From Deltaproteobacteria bacterium UBA4427 (GTDB taxonomy: Bacteria; Myxococcota_A; UBA9160; UBA4427): 50,103 nt of DNA. Under the pieces are notes generated by a model that was given only the letters and a program-made list of their open reading frames with translations, did no database searches and was not told where the DNA came from. The stretch is taken from contig DGPZ01000085.1 of the NCBI GenBank assembly GCA_002390675.1, positions 15,324 to 65,426 on the forward strand. Direction: 5' to 3'. Each line of letters opens with the position of its first letter. Position 1 is the first letter of the stretch. Of the stretch, positions 35,769 through 43,368 are shown one piece after another. A program made the translations under genes and the position numbers.

Positions 35769-36706
35769 GTTCTGGTCTCACTACTTTTTTCCGGCGTCGG
35801 TTTTTCGAGCCCGAGCCGAGTGTAGAATCGCTCGGGAATATCTGCGGGTCGTTTGTAGAGATAGGTCTTGCAGGGCTCGTAGCCGAGCCGCTCTGCGGGG
35901 TCGACAATAAAGAGGGGAACTCCGGTACCTTCGAAGGAGTCGGTCTCCATGACGGGTTCGTGGCAGCAGTAGACGGGGATTTCGTCGCGTCCGTAGGTGA
36001 GGGGATGCGGTCCCTTGACCATTAGGTCGTTGCGCGGGGCTTCGTAGTGCCCAGCCGCAATCATTCGGCCACCACTGGGGCAGATTGAGCAGATGAAGGT
36101 CAGCTTTTCGTCGTCTTCTTCGAGAGCGAAGCTTTGCAGATGTACGCGCGTGAAATGCATCAATGCTTCGGCGCGGTCGCGGTAGCTCTCGTTGCCGAGC
36201 ATGCCGCTGGACATAGCGACCTGAAGGGCGCTGCCGATGGCGTCCGTGCCTGCGCGACGGCCTATCCATGAGAGGATCGCGGAGACACGTGACATACCTC
36301 GGTCGTGCCGGGCTAGGGCTTCATTGTGAAGGGCGTCGGCACGGGTGAGGGCGTCGTTGTTGTCGCCGCGCTCGATGGCCGCTGATATTTCTAATGTGAC
36401 GGCTTTCCATCGTTCGACGGGGTCCGACCCGTCACCGTCTCGCTCAGGGGCGACGGCAAAGTCTTCTATAGCGGTCAAGACATCTTCCCGTTTGCCGTCG
36501 CGGACCTCCGATTCGATCCAGCCGAGCAGGGTCTCTTCCCAGCCCGAATAGTTGCGGATCATAGACAGCACTTCGCGCCGGAATCGCTTAACGAATCCGA
36601 TTGCATTCGCAGCGTCTTTTTTTTCGAGTGCTTCGCGAATCGCATCGACGGAGCGCATGCCGGAGAGTCGAAGTTCTTCGTCGCTGAATATACGTTCGGT
36701 TGCCAT
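35765..36706 (-). CDS. Unrecognised protein with a helical N-terminus and cysteine-rich C-terminal domain
   Basis: I do not recognise this 313-residue protein. Residues 1-200 look mainly helical and contain many charged residues. The last 110 residues form a distinct domain with C206-x2-C209 (FICSICPSGG), H220, adjacent C247-C248-H249 (VYCCHEP) and C279, which looks like a metal or Fe-S site. An SGGRMIAAGH segment follows the first Cys pair. AGGA stands five bases before the ATG at 36706; the longer frame upstream is unsupported. It is the first gene of a three-gene operon with a PPOX-type protein and a SnoaL-like protein, the genes overlapping by four bases each. A metal-binding partner or enzyme for the PPOX protein is a guess. 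Confidence 0.75.
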   Translation of the reverse strand: MATERIFSDEELRLSGMRSVDAIREALEKKDAANAIGFVKRFRREVLSMIRNYSGWEETLLGWIESEVRDGKREDVLTAIEDFAVAPERDGDGSDPVERWKAVTLEISAAIERGDNNDALTRADALHNEALARHDRGMSRVSAILSWIGRRAGTDAIGSALQVAMSSGMLGNESYRDRAEALMHFTRVHLQSFALEEDDEKLTFICSICPSGGRMIAAGHYEAPRNDLMVKGPHPLTYGRDEIPVYCCHEPVMETDSFEGTGVPLFIVDPAERLGYEPCKTYLYKRPADIPERFYTRLGLEKPTPEKSSETRT

Positions 36707-36775
36707 TAGGTCCTGATGGATTGATGTGCGTAAGAAGAAGCCTAGTGCAAATCTGAGTGCGGCTTCCACAAAGGA

Positions 36776-36808
36776 AAAGGCCGACGAGAATCGCTCTCGC
36801 CGGCCTTT
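36776..36808. terminator. Bidirectional intrinsic terminator after the thiolase gene
   Basis: AAAGGCCG and CGGCCTTT form an eight-pair outer stem and CGAGA with TCTCG an inner five-pair stem, with one mismatch between them and a five-base loop. On the minus strand the stem is followed by TTTTCCTTT, so it ends transcription of the thiolase gene, whose stop is 83 bases upstream. On the plus strand TAATTTT follows. It separates the thiolase unit from the operon that begins at 36706. Confidence 0.85.
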
Positions 36809-36891
36809 AATTTTGCACGTCCTGAGGACGTCACCCGTCGTATGGCTCGATCTCCCAACGCAAAGAGAGGAGGGAGGGGAGGCGAGTCGGA

Positions 36892-38052
36892 TTACGCCGA
36901 GGGACCCTCGAGGATGTGGATGCTGCAGCAGGTGCCCAGGCCGATCACGTGTGCGAGACCGATCTTTGCGCCTTCAACCTGTCGCTTGCCAGCCTGGCCG
37001 CGGAGATGCATGGCCAGTTCGAACTGGTTAGCTATGCCCGTGGCGCCGATCGGGTGCCCCTTAGAAAGAAGGCCGCCAGACAGGTTCACTGGAATCTTGC
37101 CACCGATCCAGGTCGCCCTCTCGTCGATCAGCTTGCCCGCTTCACCGTCGCCACAAAGACCGAGATTCTCGTAGTGGAGAACTTCAGCCGTTGCGAAGCA
37201 GTCGTGGAGTTCTACGAGGTCTAGGTCTTCGGGGCCAACGCCAGCCATTTCGTAGGCCTGCTTTGCGGCATTGCGCGTGCAGGTGTTCACGTCGGGCATG
37301 ACTTCATCGCGATCCGTCCACGGATCCGTCGTCAGCACCGAAGCGCGAATCTTGACGGCCTGATTCTGGAGACCACGTCGCTTCATCTCCTTCTCGGACA
37401 TGAGCACGCAGGCCGCTGAGCCATCGACGTTCGCCGAACACATCAGCTTCGTGTTTGGGTACGAGATCATCTCCGCGCCCATAACTTCTTCGAGTGGCGT
37501 TTCGATCTGGTACCGCGCCTTCGGGTTCATGGTCGAGTGATGATGGTTCTTGACCGAGATCTGGGCGAACTGCTCGAAGGTCGTACCGTATTCCTTCGCG
37601 TGAGCCATGCCGGCTTCTGCAAAGACACAAGGCATCGAGCCGGAACCGAGGAGACCTTCCGGATGGATCCCCTTGGGTGCACCGCCGCCTCCGCCTAGCA
37701 TACCTGCTCCTGCGAGCTTCTCGACGCCGACCGCGAGGACGGTGTCATAGAGGCCAGCGCGGATCGCGATATATCCCTCGCGAAGTGCGGTCGCACCGGT
37801 TGCACAAGCGTTGGCGACGTTGATGACGGGAATACCCGTCTGGCCGATTTCCTGCTGGATTTGCTGTCCGACCATACCGGCGGCCATCATGAGGTTGCCG
37901 CTATAGAGCGCCTCGATGTCGTTGATCGTGACTTGGGCATCGTCGAGCGCACCCAGAGCTGCTTCAGCGCCCAAGCTCGCGATCGAGCGATCAAGGAACT
38001 TGCCGAACTTGATCATGTCAATGCCAGTGATGTAGACGTCTTCGCTACCCAT
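36892..38052 (-). CDS. SCP-x/lipid-transfer-type thiolase
   Basis: This 386-residue thiolase-fold protein matches the sterol-carrier-x group that acts on branched or steroid side-chain 3-oxoacyl-CoAs. The nucleophile Cys is kept in NACATG (about residue 84), the HDCFA block and GHPIGATG carry the catalytic His residues, and GLGTCC lies near the C-terminus. Steroid aldolases of the same fold (Ltp2) have lost the thiolase residues, so I favour true thiolysis. AAGGAG is seven bases before the ATG. The DUF35 Zn-ribbon gene lies upstream on the same strand, 188 bases away, with a cluster of inverted repeats between them. The two proteins probably form a complex, as in other thiolase/DUF35 pairs. 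Confidence 0.92.
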   Translation of the reverse strand: MGSEDVYITGIDMIKFGKFLDRSIASLGAEAALGALDDAQVTINDIEALYSGNLMMAAGMVGQQIQQEIGQTGIPVINVANACATGATALREGYIAIRAGLYDTVLAVGVEKLAGAGMLGGGGGAPKGIHPEGLLGSGSMPCVFAEAGMAHAKEYGTTFEQFAQISVKNHHHSTMNPKARYQIETPLEEVMGAEMISYPNTKLMCSANVDGSAACVLMSEKEMKRRGLQNQAVKIRASVLTTDPWTDRDEVMPDVNTCTRNAAKQAYEMAGVGPEDLDLVELHDCFATAEVLHYENLGLCGDGEAGKLIDERATWIGGKIPVNLSGGLLSKGHPIGATGIANQFELAMHLRGQAGKRQVEGAKIGLAHVIGLGTCCSIHILEGPSA

Positions 38053-38155
38053 TCTGAATCTCCTTTTTTCGGTTTAACTCGGCCGTCGCCTAGCAACCGT
38101 TTGTCTTCTTGAGTCGTGACCTGCACTGCATCGCTGATGCGCCCCGGTCTATGGA

Positions 38156-38175
38156 GTAAATCGCGTGCGCGATTT
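38156..38175. promoter_or_regulatory. 20-base palindrome between DUF35 and thiolase genes
   Basis: TAAATCGCGTGCGCGATTTA has nine perfectly matched pairs around a two-base centre. It lies 103 bases upstream of the thiolase start. The symmetry suits a homodimeric repressor such as a TetR-type protein; no matching regulator gene is adjacent, so the binder is unknown. Confidence 0.5.
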
Positions 38176-38203
38176 AATGCAGGAAAAGAGCAGTCATGCA
38201 GAG

Positions 38204-38220
38204 GCTCACTCGAAGAGTGG
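38204..38220. repeat. Short hairpin in the DUF35-thiolase gap
   Basis: CTCACTC-GAA-GAGTGGG folds into a seven-pair stem with one G-U pair. It is the middle one of three inverted repeats within 113 bases, between the 42-base and 20-base palindromes. No strong T-run follows on the minus strand, so simple termination is unlikely. Confidence 0.4.
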
Positions 38221-38226
38221 GACTCC

Positions 38227-38268
38227 CATGACGTGTTACATCACGCGGGCGTGATGTAGTACGTCATG
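38227..38268. repeat. 42-base interrupted palindrome at the end of the DUF35 gene
   Basis: Outer arms CATGACGT (38227-38234) and ACGTCATG (38261-38268) and inner arms TACATCACGC (38237-38246) and GCGTGATGTA (38249-38258) are all perfectly matched, with GT facing GT between them and a GG centre: 18 pairs in all. It covers the last nine codons and the stop of the DUF35 gene. In RNA it would be a very stable hairpin, but no T-run follows. It may protect the upstream transcript end, attenuate transcription into the thiolase gene, or be an operator. Confidence 0.6.
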
Positions 38269-38651
38269 TATTCGTTGCCTTCGGCGTCCTTGCGCGGGGC
38301 GATGCCGTAGGTGATTTCGATGTCCATTCCGAGGGTGATCTTCTCGGGGTCGGGCTCGATGCCGTTCATGTTCGTCTTGACTACGCCGCCGCCTTCGAGA
38401 TCGGCGATCGCCGAGACAAAGGGGACGTCGATCCCGGGGAATGCCCGGTAGATGATCGAGAAAGTATGAAGGGTCCCCTTGTTGGAGAGCTTAAAGGGCT
38501 CCCACGTGTCGCGGCCACCGCACTTGGCGCAGGCCATACGAGGTTTCAGCGTGATCGCTCCACATTCGCTGCACTTAAAACCTTCCAGGTAAGGGTCGCC
38601 GGACTCCGGGACCTTTAGGAAGGGCACTATCGAGAGAGGTTGATCGGACAC
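38241..38651 (-). CDS. DUF35/Zn-ribbon OB-fold protein, thiolase partner
   Basis: This 136-residue protein has an N-terminal Zn ribbon (FKCSECGAITLKPRMACAKCGG, two CxxC pairs about residues 26-45) followed by an OB-fold with the typical GTLHTFSIIYRAFPG start. Proteins of this type bind acyl-CoA and form complexes with SCP-x thiolases and with steroid aldolases. The start is a GTG at 38651 with GGAG six bases upstream; an ATG that overlaps it is in another frame. It heads the unit with the thiolase gene and is divergent from the FAD-dependent dehydrogenase at 38907. The gap of 255 bases between starts should hold both promoters. Confidence 0.92.
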   Translation of the reverse strand: MSDQPLSIVPFLKVPESGDPYLEGFKCSECGAITLKPRMACAKCGGRDTWEPFKLSNKGTLHTFSIIYRAFPGIDVPFVSAIADLEGGGVVKTNMNGIEPDPEKITLGMDIEITYGIAPRKDAEGNEYMTYYITPA

Positions 38652-38906
38652 ATCGGTCTCCGTTTGGGTGCCGCAGGGCCGCTGCGACCTGTGTGGTCGC
38701 CGCCCAGTCGGACGAGAGCTGAGATCGTGTCGAGAGGCGATGGCCTTCTCGCACGGATTCCGACTCTACTCCAGCCGACCCCCCTCCCGCCAAGGGCTAA
38801 CGAGGCCCCTCATCGTCGGGGACTCCCACACGCCTCCTCTTCCGGTACTGTGCAGAAGAACGTCTAAGCCGCAGTAGAGGCAAGAAAAGCAAGGAGTTGG
38901 CTCGAG

Positions 38907-40358
38907 ATGAATGATTGGACGGGACTGCGGCGAGATGAGCGAGATGTGGCGACTTGGGACATCGAGGTCGACGTACTGGTGGTTGGATACGGCTGCGCAG
39001 GAGTATGTGCCGCAATCGAGGCACGGGAAGCGGGTGCCGAAGTTCTCATTCTGGAGCGAGCTGGTGGGCCTGGTGGGACGTCGATTAACTCAGGTGGCTT
39101 CCTTTACCTGGGCGGCGGGACCGCACTACAAAAAGCGCTGGGTTACGACGACTCCCCCGAGAATATGTTTCGTTACATGATGGCGGCCTGTGGGCCGGCC
39201 CCGGATGAGGCTTTGATCGCCTCCTATTGTGAGGGCAGCACGGCGCATTTCGATTGGATCGTTTCGCATGGTGTGCCTTACAAGGAGAGTTTTTTCCCCG
39301 GAGCCCATGAGCCTTTTCATTCAGACGATGGCTTGGTCTTTTCGGGGAGCGAACACGTTCATCCCTTCAATGAAATCGCAGCACCAGCCCCGAGAGGGCA
39401 CGCGCCGCAGTCGGTTCGGGACAAGGGGGCGCTCTTTATGAATAAGCTGATCGCGAAGGCAGCGAGCGTTGGCGTCCGTGCCGCCTATCAGAGTCGCGTC
39501 GATTCGTTAGTCCAAGCCTCGGACGGCAGTGTGATCGGCGTGGTTGCCTCGACCCTCGAAGGCGAGCAACGTATTCGCGCCCGAAAAGGCGTGGTGCTGA
39601 CCGCCGGTGGCTTTATCTGGAACGACGAGATGCTGAATCGTTATGCGCCGCTGCTTACGCAATGCAAGCACAAGGTCGGAACCGAGAATGATGACGGGCT
39701 GGGAATTCGTCTCGGGCTCGCGGTCGGTGGCGAAGCGATCCGAATGGATGCTGGAGACGTCAGCATGGCTATTTTTCCGCCGAACTCCCTTCGCCACGGC
39801 ATCTTCGTTAATCGATATGCACAGCGCTTTCTGAATGAGGACGTGTATTTCGGGCGGGCGGGGGAGACGGTGCTCTTTCACCAAGAGGGGCGCGCATATC
39901 TCGTGATCGACGATGAGTATTTCGGCCGCCCGGAGAGCTTCCCCGTTGAGATTGCGGCGGTTGGGGAAACGATTGCTGAGCTGGAAGCTGAATTAGAATT
40001 TCCGAAGGGGGCGCTTCAGCAAACCGTAGGTTTCTACAACGAACATGCTGCGCGTGGGGAGGACCCGCTCTTCCATAAAGGCAACGGTTATGTCACGCCG
40101 ATCGCGAAGCCTCCCTTTGGCGCGATCGATCTCTCAACGGAAAATTTGATTTACTCTGCGTTTACGCTCGGAGGACTTCGAGTCGACGCTTCCGGTCGCG
40201 TGCAGACCGCGAGCTTCGAGTCGATTCCTGGGCTCTACGGGGCAGGGCGTACCACGAGCGGGATTGCCAAGCAGGGCTACAGCAGTGGTATGTCGCTTGG
40301 CGATGGCTCGTTTTTTGGACGCGCGGCGGGGCGCCATGCTGCAGCTCGGCGGCCGTAG
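38907..40358 (+). CDS. FAD-dependent dehydrogenase, fumarate reductase/KstD-like
   Basis: This 483-residue flavoprotein belongs to the FAD_binding_2 superfamily. FAD is bound by DVLVVGYGCAGVCAAIEA and by EVLILERAGGPGGTS at the N-terminus, and the C-terminal FAD-closing part reads IPGLYGAGRTT then GYSSGMSLGDG. The superfamily includes 3-ketosteroid-delta1-dehydrogenase (KstD), fumarate reductase and urocanate reductase. The length is somewhat below KstD (about 510-560). AAGGAG lies about ten bases before the ATG. It is divergent from the DUF35/thiolase unit and convergent with a P450. In this context a steroid or enone dehydrogenase is the most likely role, though not proven. Confidence 0.87.
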   Translation: MNDWTGLRRDERDVATWDIEVDVLVVGYGCAGVCAAIEAREAGAEVLILERAGGPGGTSINSGGFLYLGGGTALQKALGYDDSPENMFRYMMAACGPAPDEALIASYCEGSTAHFDWIVSHGVPYKESFFPGAHEPFHSDDGLVFSGSEHVHPFNEIAAPAPRGHAPQSVRDKGALFMNKLIAKAASVGVRAAYQSRVDSLVQASDGSVIGVVASTLEGEQRIRARKGVVLTAGGFIWNDEMLNRYAPLLTQCKHKVGTENDDGLGIRLGLAVGGEAIRMDAGDVSMAIFPPNSLRHGIFVNRYAQRFLNEDVYFGRAGETVLFHQEGRAYLVIDDEYFGRPESFPVEIAAVGETIAELEAELEFPKGALQQTVGFYNEHAARGEDPLFHKGNGYVTPIAKPPFGAIDLSTENLIYSAFTLGGLRVDASGRVQTASFESIPGLYGAGRTTSGIAKQGYSSGMSLGDGSFFGRAAGRHAAARRP

Positions 40359-40380
40359 CAAAACGCGGGGCCTTCGTGGC

Positions 40381-41607
40381 CTAACGAACGCCGCGAATCG
40401 ATAGATGCGAGAGGCCACGGAAGCCAGCGTTCGACGCATATTCGTGCCCGCCGGATCCGGGCGTGAGCACAGGGAACCGATCGAGTAGCGCGTGAAGCGT
40501 CTCGGCTGCTTCGAGCCGGGCGAGATGCGCGCCGAGACAAAAATGGCGCCCACCCCCAAAGGACTGGTGGTGAACGTCTTCGCGCGTGACGTCGAAACGG
40601 TCGGGGTTCGGATACGCGGCGGGATCGCGATTCGCTGCCGAAACGATCGTCGACATGGAATCGCCTTCGGAAATTTTGACGCCTCCGATTTCGATGTCCT
40701 GATGTGCAATCCGGCCGGAGCCAAGAACGGGGGAATCGAAGCGCAGGACTTCTTCGACCGCATTTTTCATGAGGCTTTGGTCGGCTCGGAGCCGTTCCTG
40801 CTGATCGGGATTCGAGACGAGGGCCATCACGGCGTTGCCAATTAGGTCGCTTGTGGTCAAATTACCCGCGAGCAAGAGTAGGTTGCACTGCAACGAAATC
40901 TCTTCGTTCGTGAGATGATCGCCGCTTTCTTCGGCTTGAACCATCTTTGTGATGAGGTCATCCGCAGGCGCCCTGCGTCGCTTTTCGATCTCCTCGAGAA
41001 AGAACGAAAAGAGCCTTTCCCGGGCCTCATCCGCGCTTTCGGTGTCTTCCTTGGAACTGACGGGGCTGAAGGCCGTTTTGATCACCGCGTCGGACCATCG
41101 CTTGAAGTCGCCATGTCGCTCAGGGTCGACACCTAATAGCTCGGCGATCACGACGGTCGGGATTGGGTTCGCGACTGCCGAGATGACATCGAACTCATCC
41201 TCCTCGATCGCACTTACATGGCGCTTCGCGACGGTGCGCGCGCGTTCCCGCCACACTTCGACGGCGCGGGGGGTAAAAGGGTGTCTTGCGAGTTCGCGGA
41301 GTCGGCGGTGGCCGGGGTTGTCCATGAGCAGCATGGAGGGTTCTTCGTCGCCGCTGCCGAGGAAACGGCGCGCGAAACTATCGGGATTGCCCTTACGGGG
41401 ATCACTCCAGTACTCAGGATTGCGGAGGATTTCCCAGACATCGTCGTGGCGCGTAAACACCCATCGCCCGAGCTCTGTGTCGCGGTGAATCGGATCGCGC
41501 TGGCGAAGTTCTGCGAAAATCGGATAGGGATTCTTGCGGAACTCGGGGTCGAAATGAGTGAGTCGAACTCCGGTCGGAATGGGGGAGTCATATTGCGTGG
41601 CAGCCAC
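40381..41607 (-). CDS. Cytochrome P450 (third of three)
   Basis: This soluble P450 of about 408 residues has the haem loop SFGGGRHFCLGAHLARLEA, the K-helix EEVLR, and an I-helix AGNLTTSD in which Leu stands where most P450s have the proton-relay acid. I start it at the GTG at 41607, five bases after AAAGGA; a GTG at 41652 in the same frame would add 15 residues. It is convergent with the KstD-like gene (22 bases) and divergent from the Ddn-like gene. Redox partners are not encoded nearby. Several bacterial P450s from steroid and terpenoid degraders have a similar start (LTHFDPEFRKNPYPIFAELR); the substrate is unknown. Confidence 0.95.
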   Translation of the reverse strand: MAATQYDSPIPTGVRLTHFDPEFRKNPYPIFAELRQRDPIHRDTELGRWVFTRHDDVWEILRNPEYWSDPRKGNPDSFARRFLGSGDEEPSMLLMDNPGHRRLRELARHPFTPRAVEVWRERARTVAKRHVSAIEEDEFDVISAVANPIPTVVIAELLGVDPERHGDFKRWSDAVIKTAFSPVSSKEDTESADEARERLFSFFLEEIEKRRRAPADDLITKMVQAEESGDHLTNEEISLQCNLLLLAGNLTTSDLIGNAVMALVSNPDQQERLRADQSLMKNAVEEVLRFDSPVLGSGRIAHQDIEIGGVKISEGDSMSTIVSAANRDPAAYPNPDRFDVTREDVHHQSFGGGRHFCLGAHLARLEAAETLHALLDRFPVLTPGSGGHEYASNAGFRGLSHLSIRGVR

Positions 41608-41780
41608 AGGGATCCTTTCGAGGGCGCGAAGGGATTCGATCGCGACCTCCACTCTAGCGTCGATTGCGTATGCTCTTCGAGACGCCTTGGGCTCAGGATA
41701 CGAGCCTGCGAGTCATGCGCGCCGTAGGATTGCTTCGGCCGAACAGCGACATATTCTGTTTTAGGAGAGGGGCATAATTG

Positions 41781-42266
41781 ATGGCTGGACTGTTTGAGGG
41801 TTTGAACCGGCTCGGAGTCGCGGCGAGCGCTTCGAAATGGGGAGGGGTGTTCTATCACGTCGTGTGCCGCCGTCTCGATACAGTGCTGATTCCCTTGACT
41901 AAGGGACGGCTTTCTATGGGGCCGCCCGGTCAAACGGTCTTGATTACGACTAAGGGCGCCAAGAGTGGGAAGTCCCGTAAAGCGTCCCTCGCCTTCATGT
42001 GGAGGGGCGACGACCTTGTTGTCATCGCTTCAAAAGGCGGCGCGCCACATCACCCTGCCTGGTATCACAATTTGATGGCAGACCCTCGTCTTGTGACGCA
42101 GACCCGCGCCGGAATTGAGGACAGGGTCGCTCGCGAGGCGCTTGGTGAAGAGCGCGACAAGCTTTTCGAATTGATGGGCACGACCTATTCGAATTTTGCG
42201 GCCTATCAAGAGCGTGCGGGAGATCGCAAGATTCCCGTCATCATTCTTTCGCCCGTACTAGGCTAA
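41781..42266 (+). CDS. Nitroreductase-family deazaflavin (F420)-dependent oxidoreductase, Ddn-like
   Basis: This 161-residue split-barrel protein resembles the Ddn group of F420H2-dependent reductases. GQTVLITTKGAKSGKSRKAS is the strand-turn-strand that binds the cofactor phosphates, and HHPAWYHNLMADPRL is the most diagnostic block of the group (P-x-W-Y-x-N-L). GAGAGGGG lies eight bases before the ATG. It is divergent from the P450 gene and convergent with the aldo/keto reductase. Related enzymes reduce quinones, enones and nitro groups. Its presence argues that the organism makes F420, although no fbi/cof genes are in the window. Confidence 0.9.
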   Translation: MAGLFEGLNRLGVAASASKWGGVFYHVVCRRLDTVLIPLTKGRLSMGPPGQTVLITTKGAKSGKSRKASLAFMWRGDDLVVIASKGGAPHHPAWYHNLMADPRLVTQTRAGIEDRVAREALGEERDKLFELMGTTYSNFAAYQERAGDRKIPVIILSPVLG

Positions 42267-42315
42267 GTCTTAGCGCTAGGCCTCTTCTCTCGCCTTCTGA
42301 CCACGCCCCTTCGCG

Positions 42316-43368
42316 TTAGGCAAAGTGAGTCGGTGACGCGGCCGCCGCCGCGACGTTCTCTTCTAAATGTGCGAATGACTGCATGTCCGCGTTTACGGCG
42401 TCGAGACCATGTGCGAGTACGTAGGCATAGCTCCGCTGGAAGGCCGAGAGCCCAGAGGCCATGAAGGACGGCTCGTAGTGCTCATCGAAGGCGTCCGGCT
42501 TCCCCCATCCGAGGAATTTCCGACCGGCGAGATAGCGTCCGGCTTTCATGCCGACGAGTGCGATGCCCGAGGCCCGGACCTTATTCAGGAAGGGCTCGAT
42601 TCCCTTCATCGCATCTGTGCCTGGGAGAATGTTGCGATCGGTAAAGTCGTACCAGCCGGCGGGCGTGATCGCGATCTGTGCCAAGTCATACCAGCCGGTT
42701 TCCATGGCAGCTTCGAGGACCCGCTGTGCATTTTGATGAGTGCTGAGTCCCCAGTGCTTAACCTTGCCGGCATCCCGGGCGTGCTCGAAGGCGCGGCGCA
42801 TTTCAGGATTGCGGACGACGTGGGGATTATTCGAAGCCATCACGTAGTAGGCGTCGACATGATCGACGCCGAGTTCGCGTAGGCTTTCGTCGAGTAAGCC
42901 GCTCCAAGTCGCTGCGCCTTCTTTGGCTTGGGCGGTCGTGATCTCGTCTTCGGGTCCTATGTCCAGATAGGTCATCGCTTTGGAGATCAGGAAAATTTTG
43001 TCGCGCTCTTTTGAATGACGGGCCAAGAATGGAGCGAGATTGATCTCCGCGTCGCTGTAGTAACGGCGCGTTCCGTTATCGAAAACGTTGAGGCCGGCAT
43101 CGAAGGCCGCTTCGAGGAGATCGTCCCGTCGCCCACGGGAGAGTGCGGCTCCGCAACCGAATACCAAGCGTGAGCCGTTGAAGCCGGTTCGGCCCAGAAT
43201 TCGCCTCCCCGCGTCAGGCCATGAAGTTGGCTTTCCCATCTCCTGCCGAGCGGCGTAGAGCGCTCCCTTTGCGTCTCCCGTGCGGAGCAAGGCGTCCCCG
43301 GCAATTCCTAGAGCCGCGACGCCCTGGATGAAGGATCGGCGGGTCGTGCGGGGATCGGGCGAATTCAT
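42316..43368 (-). CDS. Tat-exported aldo/keto reductase-family protein
   Basis: This 350-residue protein begins with a twin-arginine signal (TTRRSFIQG then a hydrophobic stretch to about residue 35), so it is folded before export. The barrel starts at RRILGRTGFNGSRLVFGCGA. The usual Asp and Tyr are in VFDNGTRRYYSD and the Lys in ISKAM, but where most family members have the catalytic His (DLYLIH) this protein reads DAYYVM, so Met appears to replace it. GAGGAG is five bases before the ATG. It is divergent from the decarboxylase operon, 329 bases away. NADPH is not normally present in the periplasm, so the reaction may need a pre-loaded cofactor. Confidence 0.87.
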   Translation of the reverse strand: MNSPDPRTTRRSFIQGVAALGIAGDALLRTGDAKGALYAARQEMGKPTSWPDAGRRILGRTGFNGSRLVFGCGAALSRGRRDDLLEAAFDAGLNVFDNGTRRYYSDAEINLAPFLARHSKERDKIFLISKAMTYLDIGPEDEITTAQAKEGAATWSGLLDESLRELGVDHVDAYYVMASNNPHVVRNPEMRRAFEHARDAGKVKHWGLSTHQNAQRVLEAAMETGWYDLAQIAITPAGWYDFTDRNILPGTDAMKGIEPFLNKVRASGIALVGMKAGRYLAGRKFLGWGKPDAFDEHYEPSFMASGLSAFQRSYAYVLAHGLDAVNADMQSFAHLEENVAAAAASPTHFA

